Assembly: GCF_002240415.1 (NCBI RefSeq)
Contig: NZ_CP020028.1
Coordinates: 3,683,501-3,747,500 of the forward strand
Reading direction: 5' to 3'
Length of the DNA: 64,000 nt
Origin: Paenibacillus kribbensis
Lineage (GTDB): Bacteria; Bacillota; Bacilli; Paenibacillales; Paenibacillaceae
The notes beneath the pieces are model-generated. The model did no database searches and had not been told where the DNA came from. It worked only from the letters and a program-made list of their open reading frames with translations. Shown in pieces: positions 53,569 through 63,807 of the stretch. Numbering within the stretch: the stretch's first letter is position 1; each line of letters starts with the position of its first letter. The position numbers were made by a program, and so were the translations under genes.

Positions 53569-55095
53569 CTATTCCCGCCGTCTGAAAGCAGACGGCGCTA
53601 TCCCTGTTATCCGTTTGAACTGGCTTATAAAATAATCAGTGTTGGGATAACCGGAATTCGCCGCCACTTCGGCGATACTCAGCCGGCCTTGTCGCAGAAG
53701 CCGCTTCGCCTCTTCAACCCGCTTGTCGTTCAGATATTCCCGGAACGACTTGCCGGTCTGCTGCTTGAACAGCTGTCCCATATAGATAGGATTCATATGG
53801 AACATCTGGGCAAGCTCCTGAAGCTGCAGCTTTTTCCGAAATTCCTGGTCCACATGCTGCACCACCCGGAAGATCGTGCAGCACTCGCTGCGTTCACGCT
53901 GTTCGCGGAGGGTAGCCGCTCCGCTCAGGCATAGCGCCAGGGTATACCGGCGAAAAGCCGGAAAAGTGGTTGTCTCCGTCAGCGTACCGAACTCTCCCTG
54001 TATGCCCCGCATGAAGGCATCGGCGTCTCCACCCAGCTCCTTCAGCTTCTTGGAGATGCCCATTTCGAGGGCGGACAGCTGAATCCGCACATATTCGATA
54101 TCCGGTAGCCCGGGGGACGGTGCAGCAAGCAGGGCGTCCGCCGCAGCCTCAATCTCTTCGGGACGGTCTGAGGAGAGCCGTTCGATCAAGGAAGCCAGGG
54201 CCGCTTTGTTCACTCCCTTCATGCGTTCGTTCCGCGGAAGCTCGTTGCAGGCGATAATGCCTCCCTTATTATGATAGCGCTTCCATTTGAGCGCTGCCAG
54301 CGCTTTTTCGTAAATAGGCCGAAGTACGGACGCCCCTCCCGTACCATAACTCAGCGCCGCAATTGCAGGAGAGGGAGCCTCGCCAGGCCACTCTTCACAT
54401 AGCCGACGCCCAAGAGCCTCAAGCCGATCTGCAGCGTGCGGTTTCCCGGATGCGACCAGGCCCACTCTTCCTTCGGGATCCGTGAACAGCTCCGGCGGTT
54501 CCGGCCTGGCAAGCTCCGGTATCTGACGCTTCAACTCTTCTTCGCTCATTTCCGTTTCAACCAGCAGGCAGCCGATCTCCTCACCGCTTCCGATATTCAA
54601 CAAGGCCGCGGCTTCATTTTCAAGCTCGGTGCCCGCCTCGCCCTGAATCAGCCGATTGAGCAGACAATTGACGTACAGGGATCGGTCGCGGCGGCGGAGC
54701 TCCTCCTGGGCCGTTTCTTCCCGAATCTTGCGGCTCATCTGGTCCAACACCGCCTCGATCTCATCCTCATCAATCGGCTTGAGCAGATAATCATCGACAC
54801 GTTGGGCAAGCGCCGTCACTGCATATTCGAAGTTATTGTACCCGCTCAATATGACAAACCGCGGCGGCTTTGCCAGCTTATGCTGTGAGCGGTCGATCAG
54901 CTCCAGACCGCTGACGGAAGGCATTTGAATATCGGTAAACACCAGTTCGGGCTGAAGCCGCTCTATCAGAGACCAGGCGGCGCTGCCGTTCGAGGCCTCT
55001 CCACAGACCCGGAAGCCATATTTGTCCCAGTTCACAATTGTACGCAAGCCCTCAAGAACCCACGGTTCATCGTCTACTAACAGCACGTTCATCAT
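53569..55095 (-). CDS. YesN-type response regulator with AraC HTH (distal)
   Basis: 508 residues. Receiver: NVLLVDDEPWVLEGLRTIVN, Asp in ELVFTDIQMPSVSGLEL, Ser in VILSGYNNFEY and Lys in YLLKPIDEDEI. The C-terminal AraC HTH pair is LQLQELAQMFHMNPIYMGQL and RLSIAEVAANSGYPNTDYFI. It is a paralogue of the regulator at 50123-51706 and lies on the other side of the same kinase. A terminator-like hairpin lies upstream at 55214-55248. Confidence 0.93.
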   Translation of the reverse strand: MMNVLLVDDEPWVLEGLRTIVNWDKYGFRVCGEASNGSAAWSLIERLQPELVFTDIQMPSVSGLELIDRSQHKLAKPPRFVILSGYNNFEYAVTALAQRVDDYLLKPIDEDEIEAVLDQMSRKIREETAQEELRRRDRSLYVNCLLNRLIQGEAGTELENEAAALLNIGSGEEIGCLLVETEMSEEELKRQIPELARPEPPELFTDPEGRVGLVASGKPHAADRLEALGRRLCEEWPGEAPSPAIAALSYGTGGASVLRPIYEKALAALKWKRYHNKGGIIACNELPRNERMKGVNKAALASLIERLSSDRPEEIEAAADALLAAPSPGLPDIEYVRIQLSALEMGISKKLKELGGDADAFMRGIQGEFGTLTETTTFPAFRRYTLALCLSGAATLREQRERSECCTIFRVVQHVDQEFRKKLQLQELAQMFHMNPIYMGQLFKQQTGKSFREYLNDKRVEEAKRLLRQGRLSIAEVAANSGYPNTDYFISQFKRITGIAPSAFRRRE

Positions 55096-55395
55096 CCATC
55101 CTTCGCCTCCTTCGTCGAATGAATCTTGCCCTTGTTTACATGACAGCGCATTACGTTTGCGGTTCAGATATCAAATCCGCCTCGCGGATAGAAGTGTCCC
55201 CGGCAAAATCTATAGAAAAAACACCTAAAGCTGGCTCTAAGTGTTTTTCCGATTACCCTGGCATTCCTGCCGCTTAATGCGGAGCATTTCGCCGATCATC
55301 TGTATATCTTCCGGTTGTGCCTGTCGGCCATGCTGCTTGCAGCCAGTATATTGTAGCTTTTGTCTCTCATTTTTCTCCCCTTCTCATATTTCTAT
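55096..55395. other. Gap with a hairpin and a possible small broken gene
   Basis: On the minus strand, AAGGGGAG precedes an ATG (near 55375) that opens a 24-codon frame, MRDKSYNILAASSMADRHNR. A neighbouring frame reads QPEDIQMIGEMLRIKRQECQ and ends in a stop at the hairpin. The two may be one small gene with a frameshift. I cannot identify it. Confidence 0.35.
55214..55248. terminator. Terminator upstream of the distal response regulator
   Basis: Near-perfect AAAAACAC...GTGTTTTT palindrome with A and T runs; works on either strand. It separates the GH115 remnant from the regulator genes. Confidence 0.75.
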
Positions 55396-55908
55396 TTATG
55401 GTTCAAGCCTCGTAGACTCAAAACCCAATCTCCCCTTGCAAAAGCTCTCCCGGGGGCCGAAATAGGAGCAGGGAAGCGGCTTCCGGGACAAGACCAGCTT
55501 CTGCAGCACCAGACTGTATCCAGCACATAAAATCGCAGAGTGTGCATGCCGGCAGTCAATGGATGCTGAGTTTCCAATTCCGGGCATGGGCGCTCCAAAA
55601 CCCGGATCATATAGGTTTCCCGGCGACTCCGCAAACCTGACACATCAAGCCTGTCTTCCGCAACCAGGGAATCAATGATATCATTATGTCCGACGGAGCC
55701 GGCGATGACCGCCATCCCGCTTAGCTGCCTCCTGTCTGTAATCAGCTTGGGCAAAACGGGTAACCAGCTCAATGTCCTTGGCTAGTGATAACGAGACGCG
55801 CCTTATGCCGTCAAAGTCGGTTCCCTTCGCATCAGTGTATATGGGGGCCGCCTTGACATTCTGTGCGAGAACAACTGTTTCCGTTAAGCATTGCTTTGCA
55901 TCGTTCAT
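55396..55908 (-). pseudogene. GH115 alpha-glucuronidase, internally deleted and frameshifted
   Basis: The start is intact: AAGGTG, then ATG at 55908 and ETVVLAQNVKAAPIYTDAKG, DIELVTRF, the GH115 N-terminal domain. A frameshift near 55755 moves to PKLITDRRQLSGMAVIAGSV, GHNDIIDSLVAEDRLDVSGL and ETYMIRVLERPCPELE. The text then jumps to a C-terminal GH115 end, LTAGMHTLRFYVLD, with another frameshift into SLVLQKLVLSRKPLPCSYFG and PRESF. Normal GH115 enzymes have over 800 residues, so the whole catalytic centre is missing. The intact form would remove (methyl)glucuronate from xylan. Confidence 0.75.
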
Positions 55909-56014
55909 GATCACAGCACCTTCGTTTCATTTTCTATTTCATAATCAACCTTGGCTATGCGCTTCCGGCACGCTGAGATAAGACACCGCTTCCATCACAT
56001 GAGGAGGAGATTAT

Positions 56015-56806
56015 TTGGATTTGGCTTATCACGAGCATCTGATCCCTCAAATATTCCTGTTTGTAGACCGCAAATGTTTTGCAGATTGGTCAATTAGAAA
56101 AGCAAGAATAGACTTTCATGATCTCACCTTTGTCATTAGCGGAAAAGCCTGCTATTACATCAATGAAGAAAAGGTCATCGTTGAAGCAGGCGATCTGTTG
56201 TACATTCCGGAAGGCTGCACCCGGGAAGCCCATACCTTCGGGGAGTCGCCCATGCATTGCTATCCCTTCAACTTTCATTGGGCCGCTCCGTACAATGACG
56301 TCCGTCTTCCATTCGGGTACGTAAGCAAGAAAATGATTACTAAAGAGATCCTTGATTACATTCGTGAATTCAAACAAGTGTGGATGAACAGGCAGCCGTT
56401 CTACACCTTCCAGGCCCGCGCATTGTTTGAACTGATTCTTCACCGGCTGCTCTCCAATGATCACCTGCTATCAGCGACCACAATGGATCCAAGAATCCAA
56501 AAGGCAACCTACTACATTAACGAGCACTATTTGGACGATATAACAGTTGGCATCCTGGCTGAGCAGGCAAACCTGAATACGGTTTACTTCGGCAAGCTGT
56601 TCAAAGAAACCACCGGCTCAACCTGCAAGGAATACCTCAATCGCATCCGCATCAACAATGCGGAGATGATGTTGTCCTCGGGCGACTTCAACGTTTCCGA
56701 AACAGCGGAGCGCTGCGGATTTCACGATATTTCCTATTTCAGCAATCTGTTCAAGATGATGAGGGGCTATTCCCCATCCTCAGCAAGAAAAAAACAGGAA
56801 CTTTAA
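56015..56806 (+). CDS. AraC family regulator with cupin sensor domain
   Basis: 263 residues. A cupin-like N-terminal sensor (VIVEAGDLLYIPEGCTREAH) is followed by two AraC helix-turn-helix units (ITVGILAEQANLNTVYFGKL and FNVSETAERCGFHDISYFSN). The start is TTG with GAGGAGGAG upstream. It converges with the SGNH gene (13 bases between stops) and lies next to the xylan genes, so it likely controls part of this region. Confidence 0.9.
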   Translation: MDLAYHEHLIPQIFLFVDRKCFADWSIRKARIDFHDLTFVISGKACYYINEEKVIVEAGDLLYIPEGCTREAHTFGESPMHCYPFNFHWAAPYNDVRLPFGYVSKKMITKEILDYIREFKQVWMNRQPFYTFQARALFELILHRLLSNDHLLSATTMDPRIQKATYYINEHYLDDITVGILAEQANLNTVYFGKLFKETTGSTCKEYLNRIRINNAEMMLSSGDFNVSETAERCGFHDISYFSNLFKMMRGYSPSSARKKQEL

Positions 56807-56819
56807 AATGGCAACATTT

Positions 56820-58559
56820 CTAAATATATCCGAATCCAAGTATAGTAAAGCGTTTTGTCTCATGACCGGAAGCCATGCGGATTGCCACCGTATGCTCCTC
56901 AGAAACCTGTTCGTTGTACAATATAACGGCATTGCAATGTGTCCAATTGTTCTCATGAGGATCGGCCGTCCTGATATATTTCCCGTCCACCCAAATATCC
57001 GCGCATCCAAAATCGCTGCTCCCCGAGTCCTTGAACACCAGGATAAGGTGTTTGCTGCAAATCGTCATTTTGAATTCGGGCGCGCCATTTTCTGGATAAT
57101 ACATCCAGTTATAAGGAAACTGGGGAGAGCTGTACGGATGATCATCCATTTCCACCATTTGCAGGTCTGTATCGGTTCCGGTAAAACCACCTATATTGAT
57201 TGTGGCAATATCTCCAGAATTGCGGCGATCAAGCAGCTTCGTTTCGGCAAAATCGCGGCCGATGACAGGAGGCTTGCCGGTATCCACATCCGCCTCATCG
57301 GGTGACGCCTCATCTGCTATGTCGAACAGCCAACCCAAACAATCAGCCATTACCCGATGCCCGGCATTGGCCGGATGGTAGATGTCGAAGAAAAACTGTC
57401 GTTTGGAAATCACATTTCCTTCCGCCTTGGTCAGCCGGAATTGCTCCACTACAGCATCCTTTACACTGACCATAGGAAGATCATAATGCCAGCCCACAGG
57501 TGACAGCCGTTCCTGCAGGTTCCAGTCATTGATAAACACGCTGAACAGCAAAATGACGGAAGGTTTATTCGGCGCGTTCAAGGCCTTCAATACCAGGCTT
57601 TCATAACAATTGCCCTTTGTCTCGTCACCCGCGTCATTCACGGCAAATTCCACTACCACAATATCCGGGTCCACAGTTCCTTCCCGAAGCACATCCCGAT
57701 CATAGCGGACAATGCCCAGCTCCGACGGAGTACCGCCTACGCCTGCTTTCACCAGTCGGATCGATTCCCCGCCATTTTTGCCGAACTTTTGCTTGAATAG
57801 CGCATAAGATTGGTACGCATAACAATTTTCATGAATCGGAACGGCTCCCGCCCCCTGTGTAATGGAACCGCCAATATAGGCGACAGTTACCTCTTCCCCT
57901 CTTTTGGCTTTTTTAATTGCAGCTTTCAGCCTTTTGTTATTGCCTTTGTTCAAAAGGGATTTAGCGATCATCTCGCGATAGGCTTGCGACTCGAAATCCA
58001 CCGGCTCCTCCACGGAAACTTCGGGAACATGGAACCCGTCATGCAGGTAGAACATAATGCTGACCGTAGCCAGTTCTCCCGCCCGATCGAACAGGAAGGC
58101 AAAGCTCCCGGGAACATCGTCATCCACAGACCAGTCGCAATCCTCCATAACCAGCACGGTTTCGGAGCCATATGCCGGGCAAGAAAGCTCAATCCGGGTG
58201 CCGGATTCGTATTTCCTCGTTTTCCCCCAGTTATGGTACGCAACCCGAACATTAGCTACGTCCGGGTTGTGCGCCTTCACGGTAATCCCGATACTATGGA
58301 CCAATCGGCGCAAGCCTTCGCAATCGCTTAGAAGCGCCAGTATGTCCTCATCTCCAACTCCTCCCGTATACCTGGCCTTATCGGCCAGCCTCCCCTCCAA
58401 ATAAATCTCCTGCGAAAAGCTTCCGTCCGGACGGGCGGTTCCTTCGATCATGGTTTCATACATAACGTAAAATCCGCTTCGTCTTGTCACTGGGTCTTTA
58501 GGTGCCTTGGGGCCTTCCATCTCATCCTGCTGCGCAAACCCTGAAAAACTATCGTTCAT
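56820..58559 (-). CDS. SGNH/GDSL hydrolase, probable carbohydrate esterase
   Basis: 579 residues, no signal peptide. An N-terminal beta-rich part (1-215) precedes the SGNH core: block I VAYIGGSITQGAGAVP (Ser), block II Gly in VKAGVGGTPSELG, block III Asn in VVEFAVNDAGDE, and block V Asp-His in FFDIYHPANAGHRVM. A C-terminal beta domain (about 430-579) follows. It probably deacetylates sugar oligomers such as acetyl-xylan fragments; context supports this but the substrate is not proven. AAGGAG lies upstream of the ATG. It is downstream of the GH2 pseudogene on the same strand (96-base gap). Confidence 0.88.
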   Translation of the reverse strand: MNDSFSGFAQQDEMEGPKAPKDPVTRRSGFYVMYETMIEGTARPDGSFSQEIYLEGRLADKARYTGGVGDEDILALLSDCEGLRRLVHSIGITVKAHNPDVANVRVAYHNWGKTRKYESGTRIELSCPAYGSETVLVMEDCDWSVDDDVPGSFAFLFDRAGELATVSIMFYLHDGFHVPEVSVEEPVDFESQAYREMIAKSLLNKGNNKRLKAAIKKAKRGEEVTVAYIGGSITQGAGAVPIHENCYAYQSYALFKQKFGKNGGESIRLVKAGVGGTPSELGIVRYDRDVLREGTVDPDIVVVEFAVNDAGDETKGNCYESLVLKALNAPNKPSVILLFSVFINDWNLQERLSPVGWHYDLPMVSVKDAVVEQFRLTKAEGNVISKRQFFFDIYHPANAGHRVMADCLGWLFDIADEASPDEADVDTGKPPVIGRDFAETKLLDRRNSGDIATINIGGFTGTDTDLQMVEMDDHPYSSPQFPYNWMYYPENGAPEFKMTICSKHLILVFKDSGSSDFGCADIWVDGKYIRTADPHENNWTHCNAVILYNEQVSEEHTVAIRMASGHETKRFTILGFGYI

Positions 58560-58655
58560 AGAAAAAATGTCTCCTTTTTCTTTTTAATAGTTGGATAAGG
58601 ATGAAACAGCCGGAGAGGATCACATTTGATCGCAGCATCGCTTCCCGGATCACAA

Positions 58656-61600
58656 TCAGCTAAACCGGAACCAGCCGAAGTCGAAATTGGAGCCCTGCAA
58701 AAATATGAACATAACCTTCTGCGGTCCCTTTACCGGCTCCAGCGTAAAGGTACGCTCCTCGTAGCCTTCGGCATACGCAAACTCTACAAGTTGTCTGCTT
58801 TCCCCTTTTGCTCCTTCGAACTGGATATGCAGCGTATTTTTGTCGATTGGCGACCTGCCGTATACAGTCAGCTTCGAAGCCCCGGTTCCACCGAAATCCA
58901 TATTGTCGAAGACTAGAGACACATTATTGCCGATTCCTTCAACACAACTCCCGGCTTTCCGATAGCTGTCCCCATAGATGCGATCGCACTCCCCGGCATG
59001 GTTTTGTTCAAAGGCTTTGCTCATTTTTTGAAAATAAAATCCTTTGATATGAACCTTCTTCCATAACACGAAGCAGAGAGAGGTAATGCCGCGAATCCGC
59101 TTGGAAAGCTTGTAGGTTTCCTCCTGATAAACATTCCACCGGCTTGGCTTCTGGTAGACTGCATCGACCAGAAGGGTGCTGCCATCCTCGTCCGGCATGC
59201 CTTCCCAGATTTGCAGGGCATACGGGCTATCGTCCAGCGCAAAGATGGGAATGGTGATCGTATCGGAGCCTAAGCGCCGAAGTCAATATTGCGGAAGCCC
59301 ACCTGGGTTTCCCCGTCGCGGCTGGTGGCAACGCCCCGGTCATTTCCGTTCCCTACTTCACCTTTGCTATATTGGTACAATCCGGCGGAAATAAAGCCAT
59401 ATGGGTCCAAATAAGCGGTGCCCAGGCCCGAAGCCTTGAACTCCAACTGGGAGATCAGCTTGGTCTTGTCCGTGCCATTGCGGCTTGTGCAGCGGAGGCG
59501 AAATTCTCCGTCACCCAAAGCGGTTACGACAGCTTCATGCCCCTTAGCCTCTACCTTGGCAATACAGGTATGGGCGGATATGCCCTGAATGGTTCCTGGA
59601 TGTGCCGGTAACGATTCCAGTTGCAGCACGCTGTCAGACAATCCCGCCGAGGATACCTTAACCGTAATGGCTCCCGGCTCAAGACCGGCTCCGACAATAG
59701 CCATCAGTTTGCCGCTGAATAGCCTTCTGCTGGTTCCTTTGTACGGATCAAAATCTGTACTGTCCCCGTTGTCCAGCCCCAGCAAACGGCCTGCTCCCTC
59801 CACCTGAACATGAACCCGATTATTGGCGTTTTCGACAATTCGGCCCTGATCATCCTCCATTTGAATCTCCAGAAAAATCAGATCCGTGCCGTCCGCCACC
59901 AGTTGCTTCTTATCCGGTGAAAGCCGGATGCGGCTGGCATCGCCGAAGGAGCCTTTGATATCGGCGGCAATTATGCAATCGCTTTCATCATAAGCCACGG
60001 CCTTCAGTTCACCCTTCCGGTACGGAATTTGCCACCAGCCCACCAGCCCGGTTCCGTGCTCATGCTACGGCTCGTGCGAGCCCAAGGATTCACCCTCGAA
60101 GAACAACTCTACCCGGGGAGCATTGGAAGCAACACGAACATCGATCAGTTGGCCTTCGTTAAAGTCCCAATACGGAAACAGATGAATCATGGGCCGGGTT
60201 TTGTAGTCTGTCCAGGCTGACTGGTAAATGAAATAGGGGTCTTTCTTGAAGGTAGCCGTATCCAGTTGACCGAAGTAGGAATTTTTCGTATGATACGGGG
60301 TTGGTTCCCCGATATAATCAAAGCCGGTCCAGATAAACTGACCCATGGAATACGATTTGTCCCGCTCCGTCAAAATGCAAAATTCCGGTGATTTTGCCCC
60401 CCAGCTGGTCGTGCTATTCCCCAAAGAAGAGCACTGCTCATCATCATCGGCCAGAATGGATTTGGACAAGGGGAAGTGATAGATGCCGCGGCTTTGAACC
60501 ACCGAACTGGTTTCACTGCCGTAAATAACCCAGTCCGGGTGCTCCTCATGGTGCTGGTCATAATATTTTTCCCCATAGTTGTAGCCTGCCAGCTTCACCA
60601 GGTCAGCGCATTTTCTGGCATTTTCCCAAGGCATGAAGTTGGAGCCGATCGTTACCCGCCCGTTGCCCTTGGGGTCATGCAGCTCCACCTCCCGCATCAG
60701 CATCAGCGTCACTTCCTGGCCTCTCTCATCGGCATGGGTATCATATATTTCGTTACCGATACTCCACATCATCAAACTGGGATGGTTGCGGTCGCGCCTG
60801 ATCCAGCTTTTTACATCCTTAGGCATCCATTCTTTAAAGAATCTCGCATAATCATAAGACGTCTTGGGTCGCTCCCACATATCGAACGCTTCCGACACCA
60901 CCAGAAAACCCATCTCATCCGCCAAATCCATCAACTCAGGCGCAGGCATATTGTGGGCAGTGCGAATGGCATTGACCCCCATCTCCTTCAGCAGCGCCAG
61001 CCGCCTCCGCAGACCGGTCTTGTTGAACGCCGCGCCGAGCGCCCCCAGGTCATGGTGCTCGCACACACCGTTCAGCTTCACCTTGCCGCCATTCAAAAGA
61101 AATCCCTGCTGCGGGTCCATCTCGATATGCCGGAAGCCTATGCTCTGCCCAATCTCCTCCAGCGCCGCATGCGGCTCCATCCGCTCAAGCTGGGTAACCA
61201 GCCGGTACAGACAGGGAGCATCCACGCTCCACAGACGGGGAGACGGAACCTGAAAAGTCAACTTGCTCCGAACCATTGGCCCGGAGTCCGGCAGCACCAC
61301 ATCACTGACGGAAGCCACCATTTACGCACCAGCACGCAGTTCGTGAGTCAGCCTCAGCGGCTCGCACACCGCCACCTCGGTTTCAACTTCCACCGTCCAG
61401 CCTTGCTCTGTCTGCTTCGTAGTTACATAAATTCCGTCTGTAGCAATATAATTGCGTTCTCTTGTTTTGAGCCAAACGTTCCGGTACACCCCTGCTCCAG
61501 AATACCACCTGCTGCCGGGACTTTGGTGCACCACCTTCACCACAACCTCGTTTTCGCCCTCCACAAGGGCCGGAGTCAGATTATGCTCGAAGGAGGAGTA

Positions 61601-61864
61601 GCCGTATTTCCATTCACCTATCCATTGTCCGTTTACATAAACGGAAGAATCCATGTACACCCCATCAAAAGCCAGCAGCCATTCCCGCTCGCCGGGAGAT
61701 GCCTGAAACCGCTTCCGATACCAGCCAATACTGTTCTCATACAAGTCCAGTGTATTATAAATCAACCAATCATGGGGAATATCCACAGCTTCGAACGCCA
61801 AGCCCGACCATTCTGCCTTATCCAAATCGCTTTTTGCAAATTCCCATCCATCATTAAACAGCAC
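58656..61864 (-). pseudogene. GH2 beta-galactosidase-like gene with two nonsense codons and a frameshift
   Basis: Read as one gene it is a full GH2 enzyme of about 1070 residues with DUF4982 and a C-terminal beta-sandwich. The GH2 N-terminal domain (MLFNDGWEFAKSDLD ... SGAGVYRNVWL) ends in TAA at 61322, followed in frame by MVASVSDVVLPDSG. The catalytic part has acid/base Glu in WSIGNEIYDTHA and nucleophile Glu in IYGSETSSVVQS. A TAG at 60065 interrupts ESLGSHEP and GLVGWWQIPYRKGEL, same frame. A frameshift near 59270 splits RNIDFGA from GSDTITIPIFALDDSPYALQ. The start used is GTG. Confidence 0.85.
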
Positions 61865-62138
61865 CTTTGAATTTCTAAACAGTAACCTCGCCTCTTCCGG
61901 ATTGTGTTTGCCTGCAATCTTTCAGATATCTCCTTGTTCATCCATAGTATGGCATATTTCTCCTTTGTCGTCTTTGTAGAAATTAAACATTCATAGGAAT
62001 AAAAAAAGATGAATTGGGGGCGCTGGAAAAGAAAAACCTGTATGATTTGTTCGAAGTCGTAAAAGGCGATCCGGTTGAGTTGGCTGTCATTCTGGCAGCT
62101 TTTTACGGGCTATAGCGAAGTGAAATTGTCGGGCTTAT
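61865..62138. other. Gap with a gene-end remnant
   Basis: A plus-strand stretch at 62011-62115 reads LEKKNLYDLFEVVKGDPVEL and then AVILAAFYGL-stop without a start or ribosome site. It looks like the end of a coding region cut off upstream. I do not recognise it. No other gene is visible. Confidence 0.4.
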
Positions 62139-62205
62139 AATACATTGCAAATTCCGAGCATGCAAAAAAACTCCTGAATCTCCACAAGAGAAAATTCAAG
62201 AGTTC
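62139..62205. repeat. Right copy of the 67-bp direct repeat, overlapping the tRNA-Leu terminator
   Basis: Matches 43479-43545 at an offset of exactly 18,660 bases. Contains AACTCCTGAAT / ATTCAAGAGTT, followed on the minus strand by seven T, which is the expected terminator of the tRNA-Leu gene 17 bases away. Confidence 0.7.
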
Positions 62206-62222
62206 ATTCATTGTTAAAGCGA

Positions 62223-62307
<85 letters not shown>

Positions 62308-62439
62308 ATACTATGTATGAATACCGATGTTTTCAACCACCGTAATTAAGATTATATCTCCTATAGACCACAAAATCAAGTAGTTTTTACGGCTTAAGCA
62401 GAGTCCTTTATTTTTATATAACTAGCGATATATATTCTC

Positions 62440-62952
62440 TCATTCAAGCTTAAGCCCATAAACCTCGGTATATAAAATCTCCTTAAACGGAGCAAACGCC
62501 TGTTCATCCAGCGTACCTGGATAGCTCATAATTTGAAGCCGCAGATCGGCCTGTCCTTCTCTTAATGGGGGCTGCACATACTCAAAATGGTTCAAATGGA
62601 ACCCCAAACGTTCATAAAAAACGATTCTTCTCTGAGTCCATTCATCCACTGGCGGCTCAACCTCCAGCACCACCGGTTTATCAGACTCTGAGATATACCT
62701 GATCATGAGCTTTTTACCTAACCCGCCACCACGTATACCCTGATCTACCGCTATATGCTCTACAAACCGAAAATGTGTAAATTCCCAGCACGCCAAAAAA
62801 GCAATCGTTTTGTCTTGCTCATTCTTTTCAGTAATGATGCGATAGCTAGGATGCTTCAATAAAGCCTTTTGTGAATCAAACGTCCTGCATTCTGATGCTG
62901 GAAAAGAAGCCTCCATGATCGCATATATTTCAGAGAAATCGTGTTCATTCAT
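62440..62952 (-). CDS. GNAT family N-acetyltransferase
   Basis: 170 residues. The acetyl-CoA binding motif A is VDQGIRGGGLGKKLMIRYI and motif B is RIVFYERLGFHLN. The substrate is not evident. AAAGGAG lies about 16 bases before the ATG, a rather long spacing. It reads in the same direction as the unknown gene upstream (31-base gap), so the pair is probably an operon. Confidence 0.88.
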   Translation of the reverse strand: MNEHDFSEIYAIMEASFPASECRTFDSQKALLKHPSYRIITEKNEQDKTIAFLACWEFTHFRFVEHIAVDQGIRGGGLGKKLMIRYISESDKPVVLEVEPPVDEWTQRRIVFYERLGFHLNHFEYVQPPLREGQADLRLQIMSYPGTLDEQAFAPFKEILYTEVYGLKLE

Positions 62953-62983
62953 TGTGTTATCTATAAGCTCCTTTCCTCTAACT

Positions 62984-63499
62984 TTAGACCTTGTTCAACT
63001 CCATAAGCGTCAGCAAAATATGTTCCAACAGCTCTGGAATATCCTCCATCTGTTCTTCGTTAATTTGTCTGGAAAACCGGAGTTCAATCCTGTTTTGGTA
63101 TGTAGCTGCCTTCTCTCCATAAATCAAGCTGAGCGTTTGTACAGGCCGAAGATCAGGCTTCCAAATTTCGGTCAGTATATCCTCTATTCGGTTGCACTGC
63201 GTCTCAATCTCGTGAATCTCCTTATTAAAACGCAGCAACAAGCCACATCCCGGAGTTTGATCTTCGATTTCTAAAATCTCTGCTGCCAAATTGCTTAAAT
63301 CTGCTTTTAAGCGAATTTCTGCTGTCACATCCAGGTGTCCCTTCAACCTGAACTGTACAGCAAATTCACGCGACATCACGGACATTTCCAATCTATCGAT
63401 TCGCTGCGTAATTTCAATACGTGAATCCAGATTATCCAGATCGTAAACCGCATTTTCTATAGCCACTTTTAAATTATCAAAAACCGTCGGGTCAAACAT
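62984..63499 (-). CDS. Hypothetical protein
   Basis: 171 residues from the ATG at 63499 (MFDPTVFDNLKVAIENAVYD), with GGAGGTG upstream. Acidic, mixed alpha/beta, no membrane segment. LRPVQTLSLIYGEKAATYQN and RQINEEQMEDIPELLEHILL stand out, but I cannot assign a family. Upstream partner of the GNAT gene. Confidence 0.75.
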   Translation of the reverse strand: MFDPTVFDNLKVAIENAVYDLDNLDSRIEITQRIDRLEMSVMSREFAVQFRLKGHLDVTAEIRLKADLSNLAAEILEIEDQTPGCGLLLRFNKEIHEIETQCNRIEDILTEIWKPDLRPVQTLSLIYGEKAATYQNRIELRFSRQINEEQMEDIPELLEHILLTLMELNKV

Positions 63500-63712
63500 A
63501 TACTTCACCTCCACCTATCGTTGCATTACATTCATCAAATCCATCTTTGAATATATTCCCAATTAAATAAGTATATCATACGTTATAGGTAGTGTCGCTT
63601 TAGCCGATGAAGCAAGTCCCGTACCACCCGTCTAGGAACCTATCCAACTCTCTGGTACTGGAACTGACTGGGAGCCTAACAATTGGTTTTACGCCGCCTT
63701 CACATCTCAAAC

Positions 63713-63750
63713 AAAAAGCCGCGTCCCATCTCTAGGGGCGCGGCTTTTTG
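63713..63750 (-). terminator. Terminator of nspC
   Basis: AAAAGCCGCGCCCC / GGGACGCGGCTTTTT arms on the minus strand with T run. Confidence 0.88.
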
Positions 63751-63807
63751 GTAGTTCAGTTATTTTATTCATTACGACTCAGGATCGTTCCACACTGTCA
63801 ACAGATC

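Noticed and set aside
58656..61864. Four separate genes instead of one broken GH2 gene
   Set aside because: The pieces continue each other in the order of GH2 domains, two of the breaks are in-frame stops, and the internal pieces lack ribosome sites.
60476..61870. A 464-codon open frame on the plus strand opposite the GH2 gene
   Set aside because: Antisense shadow of the G+C-rich GH2 sequence; the composition (His, Gln, Pro, Arg rich) and lack of a start signal argue against it. The minus strand carries conserved GH2 motifs.
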